DNA from: Anaeromusa acidaminophila DSM 3853
GTDB taxonomy: Bacteria > Bacillota > Negativicutes > Anaeromusales > Anaeromusaceae
NCBI RefSeq assembly: GCF_000374545.1
Contig: NZ_KB894592.1
Span: 1-64,000, forward strand
Direction: 5' to 3'
DNA: 64,000 nt
Shown one piece after another: positions 8,520-16,441 of the stretch. The position numbers and the translations under genes were made by a program. Each line of letters begins with the position of its first letter. The stretch's first letter is position 1. The notes under the pieces are model-generated. The model made no database searches. It saw nothing but the letters and a program-made list of their open reading frames with translations, and was not told where the DNA came from.

Positions 8520-9863
8520 TTATGATAAGGGAGCCAAACTAGAAGCCAACGGCTTCCCTAGCGCTTTTTCAAGGCTGACCACCGCTTTTTCATAGTCCAC
8601 TTTAGCCTTGTAGTGCCCCAATTTGGCATTACGCAGAGTGTTTACGCCCTCGAGGACTGTCATTAAGTCGACTTTTCCATTGGTATAGCCAACGATCGCC
8701 GCCTGGTAGGTTTGTTCCGCCTGTGGGATGATCGTATTTTGATACAGTTCGATGAGCCTCCAATCCACCTGCACTTCCGTCAAGGCCATCTGCACATCCA
8801 GCTCCGTCATATTCTGCATATTCTGCAAGGCCGCCTGCGAGGCTTCATAGTTTGCTAACGCGCTACGTACTTCTGCTTTATTCTTCCCCTGCCAAATAGG
8901 CAGCATCACCATAAACTCGATTTTCCAAGTTGGTTTCCGCTCTCCCAGCATAAGCGTAGTGTTCATGGGATTCATCGGATCGGTTTGCGCTTCAACCATT
9001 GGCTCTTTATTGTTTTTATAGCCAAGAGACAATGAGAAATCAGGCAGTTGTTGTTTTTTAGCTACGTCGACACCGTTTTTGGCCATTTCGACTTGCGATT
9101 GCATTTCTAGAATAGCCGGCTTATTCGCACGCGCTTCTTTTACCAAAGCATCAATATCAAACTGAGGAGCTGGTGCTGCAAACTCTTCCTTGACCTCAAA
9201 ATCGATATTCGCATTACGCCCCATCAAGTTATTCAATTTAGCTTTTGTTACGGCTTCCATGGAGGCCATATTCAAAAGATCGCTTGTCATCTTTGAGAAC
9301 TCGGTTTGCGCTTTCAGGGCGTCTTGCAGAGGCACCATGCCGGTTGCATAGTTAACTTGAGCCAATTTAGCCAGTTGCCCCATAAGCAGTTGGCTTTCCT
9401 TGCCAATGCTTAGCGATTGTTTTGAGTAAAGATAATCATAATAGGCCTGTTTAGTTTGCGCATACACATCAATGCGTTTTCCGCTCCAAATCGCTTTATT
9501 CATGTCCGCTTCACTGCGCGCCATGTTTCCCATGGCCTTCAATTTGGCCGGATGCATGAACTCCTGGGTAATACTGAACTCGGTCATCATCGCCTGCCCA
9601 GGGTTGATCGTCGTCGTAGGAATGTCATCCTTCATAATGCTCAGTTTAGGATTAGGCTGCGCGGTTACAATATCAATGCGGTTTTTCTTTTCTTCCCAAC
9701 GTTTTTGCCCTTCTACCAGTGTCGGATTCTTGGCAAGCGCCTCGTCAAGAACTTGCTGGAGCGTCATGGTTTCCTGGGCTTCCGCTGCAAAGACAGGCAT
9801 CGCGGATCCAACAATCAAAAGTACGCTCAGGGCCAATGTCTTTGGAATCATTCGCCTTTTCAT
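8520..9863 (-). CDS. TolC-family outer-membrane efflux factor
   Basis: 447-residue outer-membrane channel of the OEP family (CusC/CzcC position). A cleavable signal peptide ends near VFAAEAQ. Two OEP repeats follow, with LQQVLDEALAKNPTLVEGQKRW marking the start and long helices with GYTNGKVDLMTVLEGVNTLR near the end. There is no lipobox, unlike E. coli CusC. First gene of the efflux operon. The predicted operator and -10 box lie at 9924-9961, about 60 bp upstream. AAAGGAGG lies 13 nt from the ATG, a long spacing, so the start may be slightly off. It is direct evidence for a diderm envelope. Confidence 0.92.
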   Translation of the reverse strand: MKRRMIPKTLALSVLLIVGSAMPVFAAEAQETMTLQQVLDEALAKNPTLVEGQKRWEEKKNRIDIVTAQPNPKLSIMKDDIPTTTINPGQAMMTEFSITQEFMHPAKLKAMGNMARSEADMNKAIWSGKRIDVYAQTKQAYYDYLYSKQSLSIGKESQLLMGQLAKLAQVNYATGMVPLQDALKAQTEFSKMTSDLLNMASMEAVTKAKLNNLMGRNANIDFEVKEEFAAPAPQFDIDALVKEARANKPAILEMQSQVEMAKNGVDVAKKQQLPDFSLSLGYKNNKEPMVEAQTDPMNPMNTTLMLGERKPTWKIEFMVMLPIWQGKNKAEVRSALANYEASQAALQNMQNMTELDVQMALTEVQVDWRLIELYQNTIIPQAEQTYQAAIVGYTNGKVDLMTVLEGVNTLRNAKLGHYKAKVDYEKAVVSLEKALGKPLASSLAPLS

Positions 9864-9923
9864 AATGCTTATGTAGCCTCCTTTTCAAAAATAATTTGTG
9901 AGCCTTCGGACCGCTTGTAAATG

Positions 9924-9961
9924 ACTGTAACATATGTTTGTGAATAAGTTATGAAGAGCGG
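9924..9961 (-). promoter_or_regulatory. Predicted promoter and response-regulator operator of efflux operon
   Basis: Plus-strand reading: 11-bp repeats GTGAATAAGTT (9940-9950) and ATGAAGAGCGG (9951-9961). Exactly 10 bp away lies the minus-strand -10 hexamer TACAGT (9924-9929). The arrangement is the same as at 11946, 12339, 15715 and 16915. Tandem 11-bp repeats overlapping the -35 region are typical of OmpR-family activators. Confidence 0.65.
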
Positions 9962-9981
9962 TAATTTGCTTATAGCGCAGT

Positions 9982-11124
9982 TTAAGCCGGTGCAAGCACA
10001 GGCAACCAAACCTGAAAGGTGCTTCCTACGTTTAACTGGCTCTCAATCAACACTTTCCCTCCATGGAGTTCCACCAATTGCTTTACGATGGCCAATCCAA
10101 TGCCAGAGCCACCGCTCTTGCGGTCTCTCGACTTTTCCCCTCGATAAAAATGATCAAATACATAAGGAATATCTTCTGCAGAGATGCCGCAGCCATTATC
10201 TTGAATAGAAATACAAATCCATTGCCGCCCCTCTTTCTGCTGTAGCGAAGTACTGGCGCGAACCCAGCCTTGCACTGACGAATATCGAATGGCATTGACA
10301 AACAAATTATTGAGCACCTGGCTAATGCGATCCGCATCCACCGTGATCTCCGGTAGTTTTTCATTGGTCTCATAGAAAATTTGAATTTGCTTGTTCTCTG
10401 CCATCGGGCGCAGTTTTTGCACTGTTGAAGACAATAAGTAGTTTATATCGGTAGGGTATTTCTCTAAGTTCAATTGCTGTGCTTCCGCCAAAGATAAGTC
10501 CCGTAGATCTTTAATAAGCCGATTCAGCCGCACTGCTTCTTCATGCAACGAAGCCAACTGCACTTTGTCTGTTTCAATTACCTCATCCATCATGCCTTCC
10601 AGATTCCCCTGGATAATGGCTAAGGGAGTTCGTAGTTCATGAGCGATATTGGCTAATAACTGCTGGCGCAACTTTTCATTTTGTTCTAGTCGCCGGGACA
10701 TACTGTTAAAAATCGCAGCTAACTGCCCAATTTCATCATCTTTTTCCACTTCAACCGTTTCCCCAAGATTTCCTTGTTCTAGCTGAGCCGCAACGCCTCC
10801 CAGCCGATGCAACGGTACAGTAATACTGCGGGCTACGCAATAGCTAGCAATCAAGCCGATGCCCAGAATTGCGCCCCCCACCCAAATCAAGGATTCATGC
10901 ACAGATTCAAGAAATTTCATCTCTTGCGGTCCAAAGGCAAGCATTCCGTTCATCAGATGCCCATTGGCCGCAGAATGCACTTCCATATGCTGCAATGACA
11001 AATACTCTTGAAACAGCTCATTCATTTGCACATTAGCCAAATAGACAAGAATGAACACTGTCGTAGCAATGGAAAGAAACATTAAGCCCGTAATCCGAAA
11101 GGTAATACTATGAAATCGCTTCAT
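9982..11124 (-). CDS. Sensor histidine kinase of metal-responsive two-component system
   Basis: 380-residue membrane kinase. TM1 at about residues 10-30; a short ~50-residue extracytoplasmic loop holding several His and Met (LSLQHMEVHSAANGHLMNGM); TM2 at about 80-102; HAMP; HisKA with NIAHELRTPLAIIQGNLEG; and an HATPase with NNLFVNAIRYS and GSGIGLAIVKQLVELHGG. The Met/His loop suggests direct sensing of periplasmic Cu(I)/Ag(I), as in CusS, although the loop is much shorter. The ATG at 11124 is preferred over the GTG at 11133 (AGGTGA is 5 nt away). It overlaps the response-regulator gene by 17 nt, so the two are translationally coupled. Confidence 0.93.
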   Translation of the reverse strand: MKRFHSITFRITGLMFLSIATTVFILVYLANVQMNELFQEYLSLQHMEVHSAANGHLMNGMLAFGPQEMKFLESVHESLIWVGGAILGIGLIASYCVARSITVPLHRLGGVAAQLEQGNLGETVEVEKDDEIGQLAAIFNSMSRRLEQNEKLRQQLLANIAHELRTPLAIIQGNLEGMMDEVIETDKVQLASLHEEAVRLNRLIKDLRDLSLAEAQQLNLEKYPTDINYLLSSTVQKLRPMAENKQIQIFYETNEKLPEITVDADRISQVLNNLFVNAIRYSSVQGWVRASTSLQQKEGRQWICISIQDNGCGISAEDIPYVFDHFYRGEKSRDRKSGGSGIGLAIVKQLVELHGGKVLIESQLNVGSTFQVWLPVLAPA

Positions 11125-11812
11125 TTGCGTCACCTATAAATTTATATCCAATACCGTACACCGTTACAATGTACTTGGGGTCTCGCGGATTTTCTTCCAG
11201 CTTTCGCCGTATGTTTTTAATATGTGCATCAATCGTCCGCTCATACCCTTCAAAGCTATATCCTTGTGTTTGCTCTACAATTTGCAGGCGACTAAAAACT
11301 CGATTCGCATTTTCCACCAATAGCAGCAATATATTAAACTCCGTAGGAGTAAACTCCAAAGGAAGTCCGTTTTTCTCTACTTGATGCTGATCCAAGTTAA
11401 TGGTAAGACTCTCTGTCTTAACAATCCGAGACGCCACCAGCATATTTTGTGTACGGCGCAGGATGGCCTTCGCTCTAGCCACAACTTCTCTAGGACTAAA
11501 TGGTTTAGTCACGTAGTCATCGGCGCCGATTTCCAGGCCAATTAAACGATCGCTTTCTTCATCACGAGCTGTCAGCATAAGAATCGGCAAATTACTGTCT
11601 TGCCTGATTTTTTTGCAGACATCCCATCCGGCCATTCCGGGGAGCATTAAATCCAACACCATAATATCCGGTTGTTTTTCCCGAGCTTCTCTGAGTGCAG
11701 CAAGACCGTCATTTGCTTCATATACAATAAAATTTTCTTTTTCAAAGTATGCTTTTAACAACTGCACCAATTTCAGATCATCATCCACAAGCAATACCGA
11801 ATTACGATTCAT
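11108..11812 (-). CDS. OmpR-family response regulator
   Basis: 234 residues. The receiver domain has acidic pair DDD near residue 10, phosphoacceptor Asp in MVLDLMLPGMAGWDV, and Lys in DDYVTKPFSPREV. The winged-helix DNA-binding domain has FTPTEFNILLLLVENANRVF and ERTIDAHIKNIRRKLEENPR. It is cotranscribed with the kinase gene and is the likely activator of the five matching promoters in this island, including its own (repeats at 11962-12005). That makes it a CusR-like regulator functionally; the orthology is not proven. Confidence 0.94.
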   Translation of the reverse strand: MNRNSVLLVDDDLKLVQLLKAYFEKENFIVYEANDGLAALREAREKQPDIMVLDLMLPGMAGWDVCKKIRQDSNLPILMLTARDEESDRLIGLEIGADDYVTKPFSPREVVARAKAILRRTQNMLVASRIVKTESLTINLDQHQVEKNGLPLEFTPTEFNILLLLVENANRVFSRLQIVEQTQGYSFEGYERTIDAHIKNIRRKLEENPRDPKYIVTVYGIGYKFIGDANEAIS

Positions 11813-11945
11813 CTCCGCTCACACTCCTCTTATCAACACTGAATATTTCTCGATTCAATGTTGCAAAACCTTTTTTTCAAAAAAGTCTGTCTAATCATCT
11901 TTACAACAACTACTTCAGTTTTTCGTCGGCTGTCATCTTTTCTGT

Positions 11946-12005
11946 AGTATACGCAATTAGTGTGAATAACTTATGAAGGCTCTATGAAAAAGTCATGTAA
12001 GCGCA
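11946..12005 (-). promoter_or_regulatory. Predicted autoregulatory promoter/operator of the two-component operon
   Basis: Four consecutive 11-bp units on the plus strand: GTGAATAACTT (11962), ATGAAGGCTCT (11973), ATGAAAAAGTC (11984), ATGTAAGCGCA (11995). A 10-bp spacer separates them from the minus-strand -10 hexamer TATACT (11946-11951). Same geometry as the efflux operon promoter. Confidence 0.65.
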
Positions 12006-12020
12006 TAATCCCAGGAAGAC

Positions 12021-12067
12021 AAAAGCCGGGCAGCAACTACAGTTTCACTGTTTGCTCAGCCCGGCTT
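12021..12067 (-). terminator. Terminator of the His-tailed peptide gene
   Basis: Stem AAGCCGGGC (12023-12031) with GCCCGGCTT (12059-12067), extended by an inner imperfect stem. On the minus strand it is followed by a short T run. It lies 20 bp beyond the stop of the 60-residue gene. Confidence 0.8.
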
Positions 12068-12087
12068 ATAAAAGCACCTGTTAACGC

Positions 12088-12270
12088 TTATCCGTGATGA
12101 CCGGCATGCTCATTGCCGCCTCCCTGTGGAGCATCATTGGACGGTGGTTGTTGCTGCTCTCCGGTTTGTTCAGCCGCAAATACAACCGAACTTACTGGAT
12201 TCAACAAAGCACCAGTCGCCACCATCGCTGCCAAAGCAAACATCACGATCTTCTTGTTCCATTGTTTCAT
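12088..12270 (-). CDS. Small secreted peptide with His-rich tail
   Basis: 60 residues: a signal peptide (FALAAMVATGALLNPVSSVV, cleavage probably after VFAA), then a 25-residue mature part rich in Gln/Pro/Gly ending NEHAGHHG. No known family recognised. The terminal HAGHHG resembles the HAGH motifs in the CusB-like protein of this island, which suggests metal binding. It is a one-gene unit with its own operator (12339-12398), a good ribosome site (AGGAGAG) and its own terminator. All of this supports a real small gene. Confidence 0.75.
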   Translation of the reverse strand: MKQWNKKIVMFALAAMVATGALLNPVSSVVFAAEQTGEQQQPPSNDAPQGGGNEHAGHHG

Positions 12271-12338
12271 AGTAATCTCTCCTTCAAATCAACGTCATGT
12301 TGTAAAAACTCATAATGTGTCTTTCCCTACTAATATGA

Positions 12339-12398
12339 ATTGTAACAAAAGAATGTGAAGAACTTTTGAAGGCATTTCTAATATCTTGTGAAGATTTC
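12339..12398 (-). promoter_or_regulatory. Predicted promoter/operator of the His-tailed peptide gene
   Basis: Units GTGAAGAACTT (12355), TTGAAGGCATT (12366), a degenerate TCTAATATCTT (12377) and GTGAAGATTTC (12388) are in 11-bp register. The minus-strand -10 hexamer TACAAT (12339-12344) lies 10 bp from the first unit. The array reaches the last codon of the upstream HD-GYP gene. Confidence 0.62.
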
Positions 12399-13758
12399 AA
12401 GAATCTTTTCTTTCTAGATGGAGACTTAAAAACACGTCAACCAATTTAGGATCAAATTGACTGCCTGCGTTTCGCTTCAATTCCGCCAATGCAGCCTGAT
12501 GAGCCAAGCCTTTTCGATATGGCCGGTCCGACGTCATTGCCTGATAGGTATCCGCCACAGCAATAATACGAGAAGCCAAAGGAATATTTTTCCCGGCGAT
12601 CGCCGCAGGATAGCCTTGCCCATCCCAGCGTTCATGATGATGACGTACAACATTTGCTACCGTATGCAATGCTGGAATGCCGGTCAAAATCTTAGCTCCG
12701 ATACTAGGGTGTTGCTCGATTACGCTGCGCTCTTCTTGGGTCAGGCGTCCTGCTTTGTGCAAGACTTGATCCGGTATGCCTATTTTCCCAATATCATGAA
12801 GTAAGGCAGCTACTCGTACGCCAAACAATTCTTCTTCGTTAAACTCCATTTTTTGAGCCATCGCAGAGGCCATCGTACTGACATGAGAAGAATGCCCATA
12901 CGTATAGGTATCTTTGGCTTCTAGCGCAGTTACCAGCGATTCAATGGCTGAAAGCAAGAGTTCTTCCCGTTCATGGCTAAGCTTCATTGCCAAATGATTA
13001 AGGCTTTGAGTCAAAAGAGCCAATTCATCTCGGCCTGATTCAGCTAAGGTTATATCTAAATTTCCTTCGGTCATTTGTTTCATCGCAGACTGTAATAAAA
13101 GCAGCCGCTTCGAAAAGTTTTTCGCCAACCACCAACTGATACTGCCCACAAGAATTAATGCCAAGAAATAGCCTTGCCCTACTTGGTACGTAAAATGTTG
13201 TATATCTGCCGCAGCCTCTTTATTGCTTACAATTAGTACAATTGTTGCAACAGCTGAATTAGGGGCTTCTTTCACCGGCACATAGATAAAAGAAGTAAAA
13301 TCGTCGCTTATTTCCGTTGTTGCGGATCCCCCCCGCGCATCTGCAGCTTCGGGTTCCCCAGCAAGCTCTTGCATTCTGTCAAAAGCATCTTTATCCAAGA
13401 ATGGCTCTTGCAGCGAAGAATACATCCATCCCTTTTTTTGCCTTTGGTTCCACACATATATTGCGGCAAGGTCTACATCTTTTTCTCTGAGGCGCGTTTG
13501 GAAAGAATGCATTGCTGTTTCAACAGCCTCGCCATACGGTACGTCGCGTTTGAGCAGAGCTGCAAGATTCCTTCCGTCATCTTGCTCCATTGCCAGTTCC
13601 GCAATAATGCTCCAATCATGCTTTAAGGTATTGAGATGATTCGTTTGCATATGCATAAGTAACTGGTAAGATACTGCCAGCGTAATTATTGCAGACAACA
13701 AGAAAAAGGCCAGAAAAAGCTTGGTCCGCAAGGAAGAAAAAGGCATCTGCATGTTCAA
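12397..13758 (-). CDS. Membrane HD-GYP phosphodiesterase with HAMP domain
   Basis: 453 residues. TM1 at ~12-32, an extracytoplasmic sensor of ~140 residues, TM2 at ~180-203, HAMP, then an HD-GYP domain. The domain keeps the HD pair in LLHDIGKIGIPDQVL and the signature HHERWDGQGYP, so it should hydrolyse cyclic di-GMP or a related cyclic dinucleotide. The start is a TTG at 13758 chosen for AAAGGAG 9 nt upstream. No island-type operator was found at its promoter. Its place among copper genes hints at metal-linked control of c-di-GMP, which is inference. Confidence 0.9.
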   Translation of the reverse strand: MNMQMPFSSLRTKLFLAFFLLSAIITLAVSYQLLMHMQTNHLNTLKHDWSIIAELAMEQDDGRNLAALLKRDVPYGEAVETAMHSFQTRLREKDVDLAAIYVWNQRQKKGWMYSSLQEPFLDKDAFDRMQELAGEPEAADARGGSATTEISDDFTSFIYVPVKEAPNSAVATIVLIVSNKEAAADIQHFTYQVGQGYFLALILVGSISWWLAKNFSKRLLLLQSAMKQMTEGNLDITLAESGRDELALLTQSLNHLAMKLSHEREELLLSAIESLVTALEAKDTYTYGHSSHVSTMASAMAQKMEFNEEELFGVRVAALLHDIGKIGIPDQVLHKAGRLTQEERSVIEQHPSIGAKILTGIPALHTVANVVRHHHERWDGQGYPAAIAGKNIPLASRIIAVADTYQAMTSDRPYRKGLAHQAALAELKRNAGSQFDPKLVDVFLSLHLERKDS

Positions 13759-13850
13759 ACGTTCCCACTCCTTTAAGCTGGCTTCAGCGTTTGCTTGCTT
13801 CTATTGTACCTCTTTTCCTCTTTAGACACTATTATCCAGAACGAATATCA

Positions 13851-14492
13851 CTAAGACTTTCTAAAAAACCGAGGCACAAAACCAGGTGTTTTCTTCATGT
13901 ACTCTGCATAGTCGTTTCCAAAATGAGCCAGCGATTCACGCTCTTCCATACGTGCTAATCGGATATACATCACTACTAAAACAGGATACATCGCTATGGT
14001 TAAGATAGTTGGCCATTGCAATAAAAATCCGGTCATGACGGAAATGAAAGCAATATATTGAGGATGCCGTACCAAGGCATACGGGCCGGTTTGAGCCACT
14101 GCATTTTCTCGTTGCGCTTTGTACAAAAATCTCCAAGTGAAGGCTAAAAAAAGCATGCCTCCAACGATAAGCAAATTGCTCAGCTCATGAACGAAACTTT
14201 GATGCGGATCGCCAGTCATGCCAAGTAATGTATACCAAATATGTCCTGCATCATGACTAAACAGTGTTATATCCGGATACTGATTCCCTAACCATCCTGA
14301 TAGCAAGTATATGGTTAAGGGAAACCCATACATTTCGGTAAACAGAGCTACAATAAAAGCCGAAAAGCCGCCGAACATTCTCCAATCCCTAAGATTTCCA
14401 GGCCGTGTAAAGCTGAATGCGAAGATAATAAACATAAGCGAGTTAATTGCTACAATCGGCCACAATCCATAACCCCACATCGCGTGTTCCAT
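13851..14492 (-). CDS. ICMT-like membrane methyltransferase family protein
   Basis: About 214 residues with five or six hydrophobic segments. The C-terminal part has the isoprenylcysteine carboxyl methyltransferase/phospholipid methyltransferase pattern: GPYALVRHPQYIAFISVMTG for cofactor binding and a terminal R-M-E-E-R-E-S-L acidic/basic stretch. The bacterial substrate is unknown. The start is taken at the second ATG (14492), 7 nt after AAAGGAG. It lies 23 bp after lgt and is presumably cotranscribed. Members of this family occur in metal-resistance islands of other bacteria, from general knowledge, without a settled role. Confidence 0.75.
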   Translation of the reverse strand: MEHAMWGYGLWPIVAINSLMFIIFAFSFTRPGNLRDWRMFGGFSAFIVALFTEMYGFPLTIYLLSGWLGNQYPDITLFSHDAGHIWYTLLGMTGDPHQSFVHELSNLLIVGGMLFLAFTWRFLYKAQRENAVAQTGPYALVRHPQYIAFISVMTGFLLQWPTILTIAMYPVLVVMYIRLARMEERESLAHFGNDYAEYMKKTPGFVPRFFRKS

Positions 14493-14515
14493 ATTCATTC
14501 TCCTTTATCTTTAAA

Positions 14516-15277
14516 TTAAACCTGTTTAGCCTTCCTTCTGATCCCCCACAAGATCACGGCCGCTATGACCGTAAGCATTGTACTTATTTGAGCTGCTTTA
14601 ACTCCATAGAACATCAAGCTGTCGGCTCTGAGAAATTCTAATCCAAAACGCACCAGCGAATATAGAATGAAATAGGTTAATACAACTTGCCCGTCAAATT
14701 TCCTTCGAGGATATAAGCGCAGCAAGCAATAGACTATCGCAAAATCGAGCCCGGCTTCCATCAATTCCGCCGGAACAAGCGGCATGGTCCCCCATGCATG
14801 AAAAGCAGGAGTGCCCGGTTGGTATATTACTCCATACCACGAATCCGTAGGAATTCCGTATGCATCTCCATTAAAAAAACATCCAATGCGGCCAATTGCC
14901 TGTCCCAACATTAAACCAGGAGCTGCAATATCGGCAAAACGGCTAAATGATAGCTTTTCTTTTTTGAAATACCACCAACCAAAAAAGCTACCCGCCACTA
15001 CGGCTCCTTGAATCGATAAGCCTCCTTGCCAAAATAACAACGCTCGTATTGGCTCCGCACTGTACTCGCTCCAAGAAAAAGCGACTTCCCATGCTCGCGC
15101 TCCTAAAAAGCCAAAGAAAACGCCATAAAAGACAAATTCTTGGATCTTAGAAGACGAAAATTCACTTCCTTGGGCTAAACGTATTGTTAGCCACATTCCG
15201 CTGAGAATTCCCAGCATCACAAGAATTCCCCAAGAATGAATCTCAAAATTTCCTATAGTTAACAAGATAGGATACAA
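14516..15277 (-). CDS. lgt: Prolipoprotein diacylglyceryl transferase
   Basis: 253-residue polytopic enzyme transferring diacylglycerol from phosphatidylglycerol to the lipobox Cys of prolipoproteins. The Lgt signature is present: GRIGCFFNGDAYG, preceded by AAPGLMLGQAIG; the family's His/Tyr/Arg elements are suggested by WYGVIYQP and the C-terminal FGLEFLRAD. The start is a TTG at 15277 with GAAGGTG upstream. Within a metal island it may be a second lgt copy serving lipoproteins such as the one at 3584; whether the chromosome has another lgt cannot be seen here. Confidence 0.92.
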   Translation of the reverse strand: MYPILLTIGNFEIHSWGILVMLGILSGMWLTIRLAQGSEFSSSKIQEFVFYGVFFGFLGARAWEVAFSWSEYSAEPIRALLFWQGGLSIQGAVVAGSFFGWWYFKKEKLSFSRFADIAAPGLMLGQAIGRIGCFFNGDAYGIPTDSWYGVIYQPGTPAFHAWGTMPLVPAELMEAGLDFAIVYCLLRLYPRRKFDGQVVLTYFILYSLVRFGLEFLRADSLMFYGVKAAQISTMLTVIAAVILWGIRRKAKQV

Positions 15278-15314
15278 ACGTGCACCTTCTTCCCAGTTGC
15301 AAGATAATATGAAG

Positions 15315-15341
15315 GTTGCCTAGCATAAAATGCCAGGCAAC
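15315..15341 (-). terminator. Hairpin downstream of the DUF2933 gene
   Basis: GTTGCCT-A-GCA/TGC-C-AGGCAAC stem with a TAAAA loop, 60 bp beyond the stop at 15401. The minus-strand T tract is weak, so termination may be partial and allow reading into lgt. Confidence 0.5.
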
Positions 15342-15400
15342 TTTATATCAACCTGAACGTTCACTATATGCCAACGTCCAGGATTATTTCAGCAAATAGA

Positions 15401-15652
15401 CTACTTGCCAATATCACCGCCGCTAGCGGCTTCTCCTTTTCCCGGCTTCATTGCTTTCATCATCAGCAAATGGGTCAACGGACAAAGCAAAAATACCAAG
15501 TAGCTGCCGACTCCTTCATAGTTAATAGCGTTCAACAAGAATACCACTCCGAGGGGAAGCAAGCAGCACCCAAGCATCATGGCAAAATGCTTCCATTTGT
15601 TATCACGAGGCTCTTTTTCTCCTGCCGGCTGAGATTGTTTGCAACATTCCAT
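15401..15652 (-). CDS. Small DUF2933-like membrane protein
   Basis: 83 residues with two hydrophobic helices. The pattern HFAMMLGCCLLP in helix 1 and FLLCPLTHLLMMKAM in helix 2 matches the DUF2933 group of small proteins often found beside copper-resistance genes. Paired Cys, His and Met residues within the helices could bind a soft metal in the membrane; this is inference. The gene has AAAGGAGG and its own promoter with three perfect operator units (15715-15763), so it belongs to the same predicted regulon as the efflux pump. Confidence 0.72.
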   Translation of the reverse strand: MECCKQSQPAGEKEPRDNKWKHFAMMLGCCLLPLGVVFLLNAINYEGVGSYLVFLLCPLTHLLMMKAMKPGKGEAASGGDIGK

Positions 15653-15714
15653 CTTGACTGCCTCCTTTTATGTAGTACTGCCGCAATATTTGCGGCACTG
15701 TTTGAATTGCTCTA

Positions 15715-15763
15715 ATCATAACAATCAATTATGAAGAAGCAATGAAGAACTCTTGAAGATCTT
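15715..15763 (-). promoter_or_regulatory. Predicted promoter/operator of the DUF2933 gene
   Basis: Three clean 11-bp units: ATGAAGAAGCA (15731), ATGAAGAACTC (15742), TTGAAGATCTT (15753). A 10-bp spacer leads to the minus-strand -10 hexamer TATGAT (15715-15720). One of the two best examples of the shared site. A TGCCGCAA/TTGCGGCA dyad at 15679-15697 lies between promoter and gene. Confidence 0.7.
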
Positions 15764-15769
15764 TTGCTT

Positions 15770-16042
15770 CTTTTTCAAAGTCTCAGCTACTACGCACGAG
15801 CATTTCCCAACTGCTCATCCTTTTCATACACACTAGCCATCCCTTATTTTAACTGCCTGTTACAATAATGAAAGCGGACAGAATCCAGCTATCTGCTGAA
15901 CGCTGTCCGCTATGTTCACAATCGCTTAATATTGCTTAGCCTTCAATCTCTCCTCTTTCATTGGTAAATCTTCCTATAAAACAATCCAGTTTCCTATTGC
16001 CATAGTTACCTATGCCTCCTCTCTCTCTCCGCAAAAAAAGAA
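15770..16042. other. Gene-free stretch
   Basis: No gene seen. The only structure is a perfect 9-bp stem AGCGGACAG/CTGTCCGCT at 15872-15912, possibly a weak terminator. The stretch separates the DUF2933 promoter from the MCP remnant. Confidence 0.4.
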
Positions 16043-16081
16043 AAGGCTAAAGAAAGCGCTACACGCGCATTCTTTAGCCTT
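16043..16081 (-). terminator. Terminator of the MCP remnant
   Basis: Perfect 12-bp stem AAGGCTAAAGAA/TTCTTTAGCCTT with a T-rich tail (TTTTCTTTTTTT) on the minus strand. It lies 90 bp after the stop of the truncated chemoreceptor, so it is probably that gene's original terminator. Confidence 0.75.
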
Positions 16082-16169
16082 CAGTTTACTGATCAGCTCA
16101 TATTTATTTTTTGACTTTACCACAAAGAAAGCATAAATTCAACTGGTTTTGTCGAGTTTAATAGTGTTA

Positions 16170-16375
16170 TTAGACATTGGATTTCCTAAGTGCATCTTCC
16201 AAAGCTTGCGCCATTTGCGCTAATTGTTGACTTGAAGCAGCGATTTCTTGCATGGAAGTGGCTTGTTCCTCCGTTGCTGCTGATACGCTTTGGTTTCGGT
16301 AAATGTCTTTCGTTCAATTGCTCCGACTTCATGGATAGCATTAACAATTTGCTCACTACTGCTCAGTATAATCTT
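16170..16375 (-). pseudogene. Truncated, frameshifted chemoreceptor (MCP) 3' end
   Basis: The minus-strand reading gives SSEQIVNAIHEVGAIERKTF, then after a one-base frameshift near 16295 QSVSAATEEQATSMQEIAAS, then SQQLAQMAQALEDALRKSNV and a stop at 16170-16172. This is the C-terminal end of an MCP signalling domain, similar to the end of the intact receptor at 1196-2920 ([20 protein letters not shown]). Everything upstream is missing. It is clearly non-functional and shows that the island has lost a receptor by deletion. Confidence 0.82.
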
Positions 16376-16384
16376 AGTTAAAAA

Positions 16385-16440
16385 GGCTGAAACACTCGCT
16401 TTTCCAACGGAAGTGCGAAGGTTTCCAGCCTTTATTCTAC
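16385..16440 (-). terminator. Terminator of the Met-rich protein gene
   Basis: Minus strand: GGCTGGAAAC...GTTTCAGCC imperfect long stem followed by TTTTTAAC, directly after the stop at 16442. Confidence 0.75.
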
Positions 16441-16441
16441 T

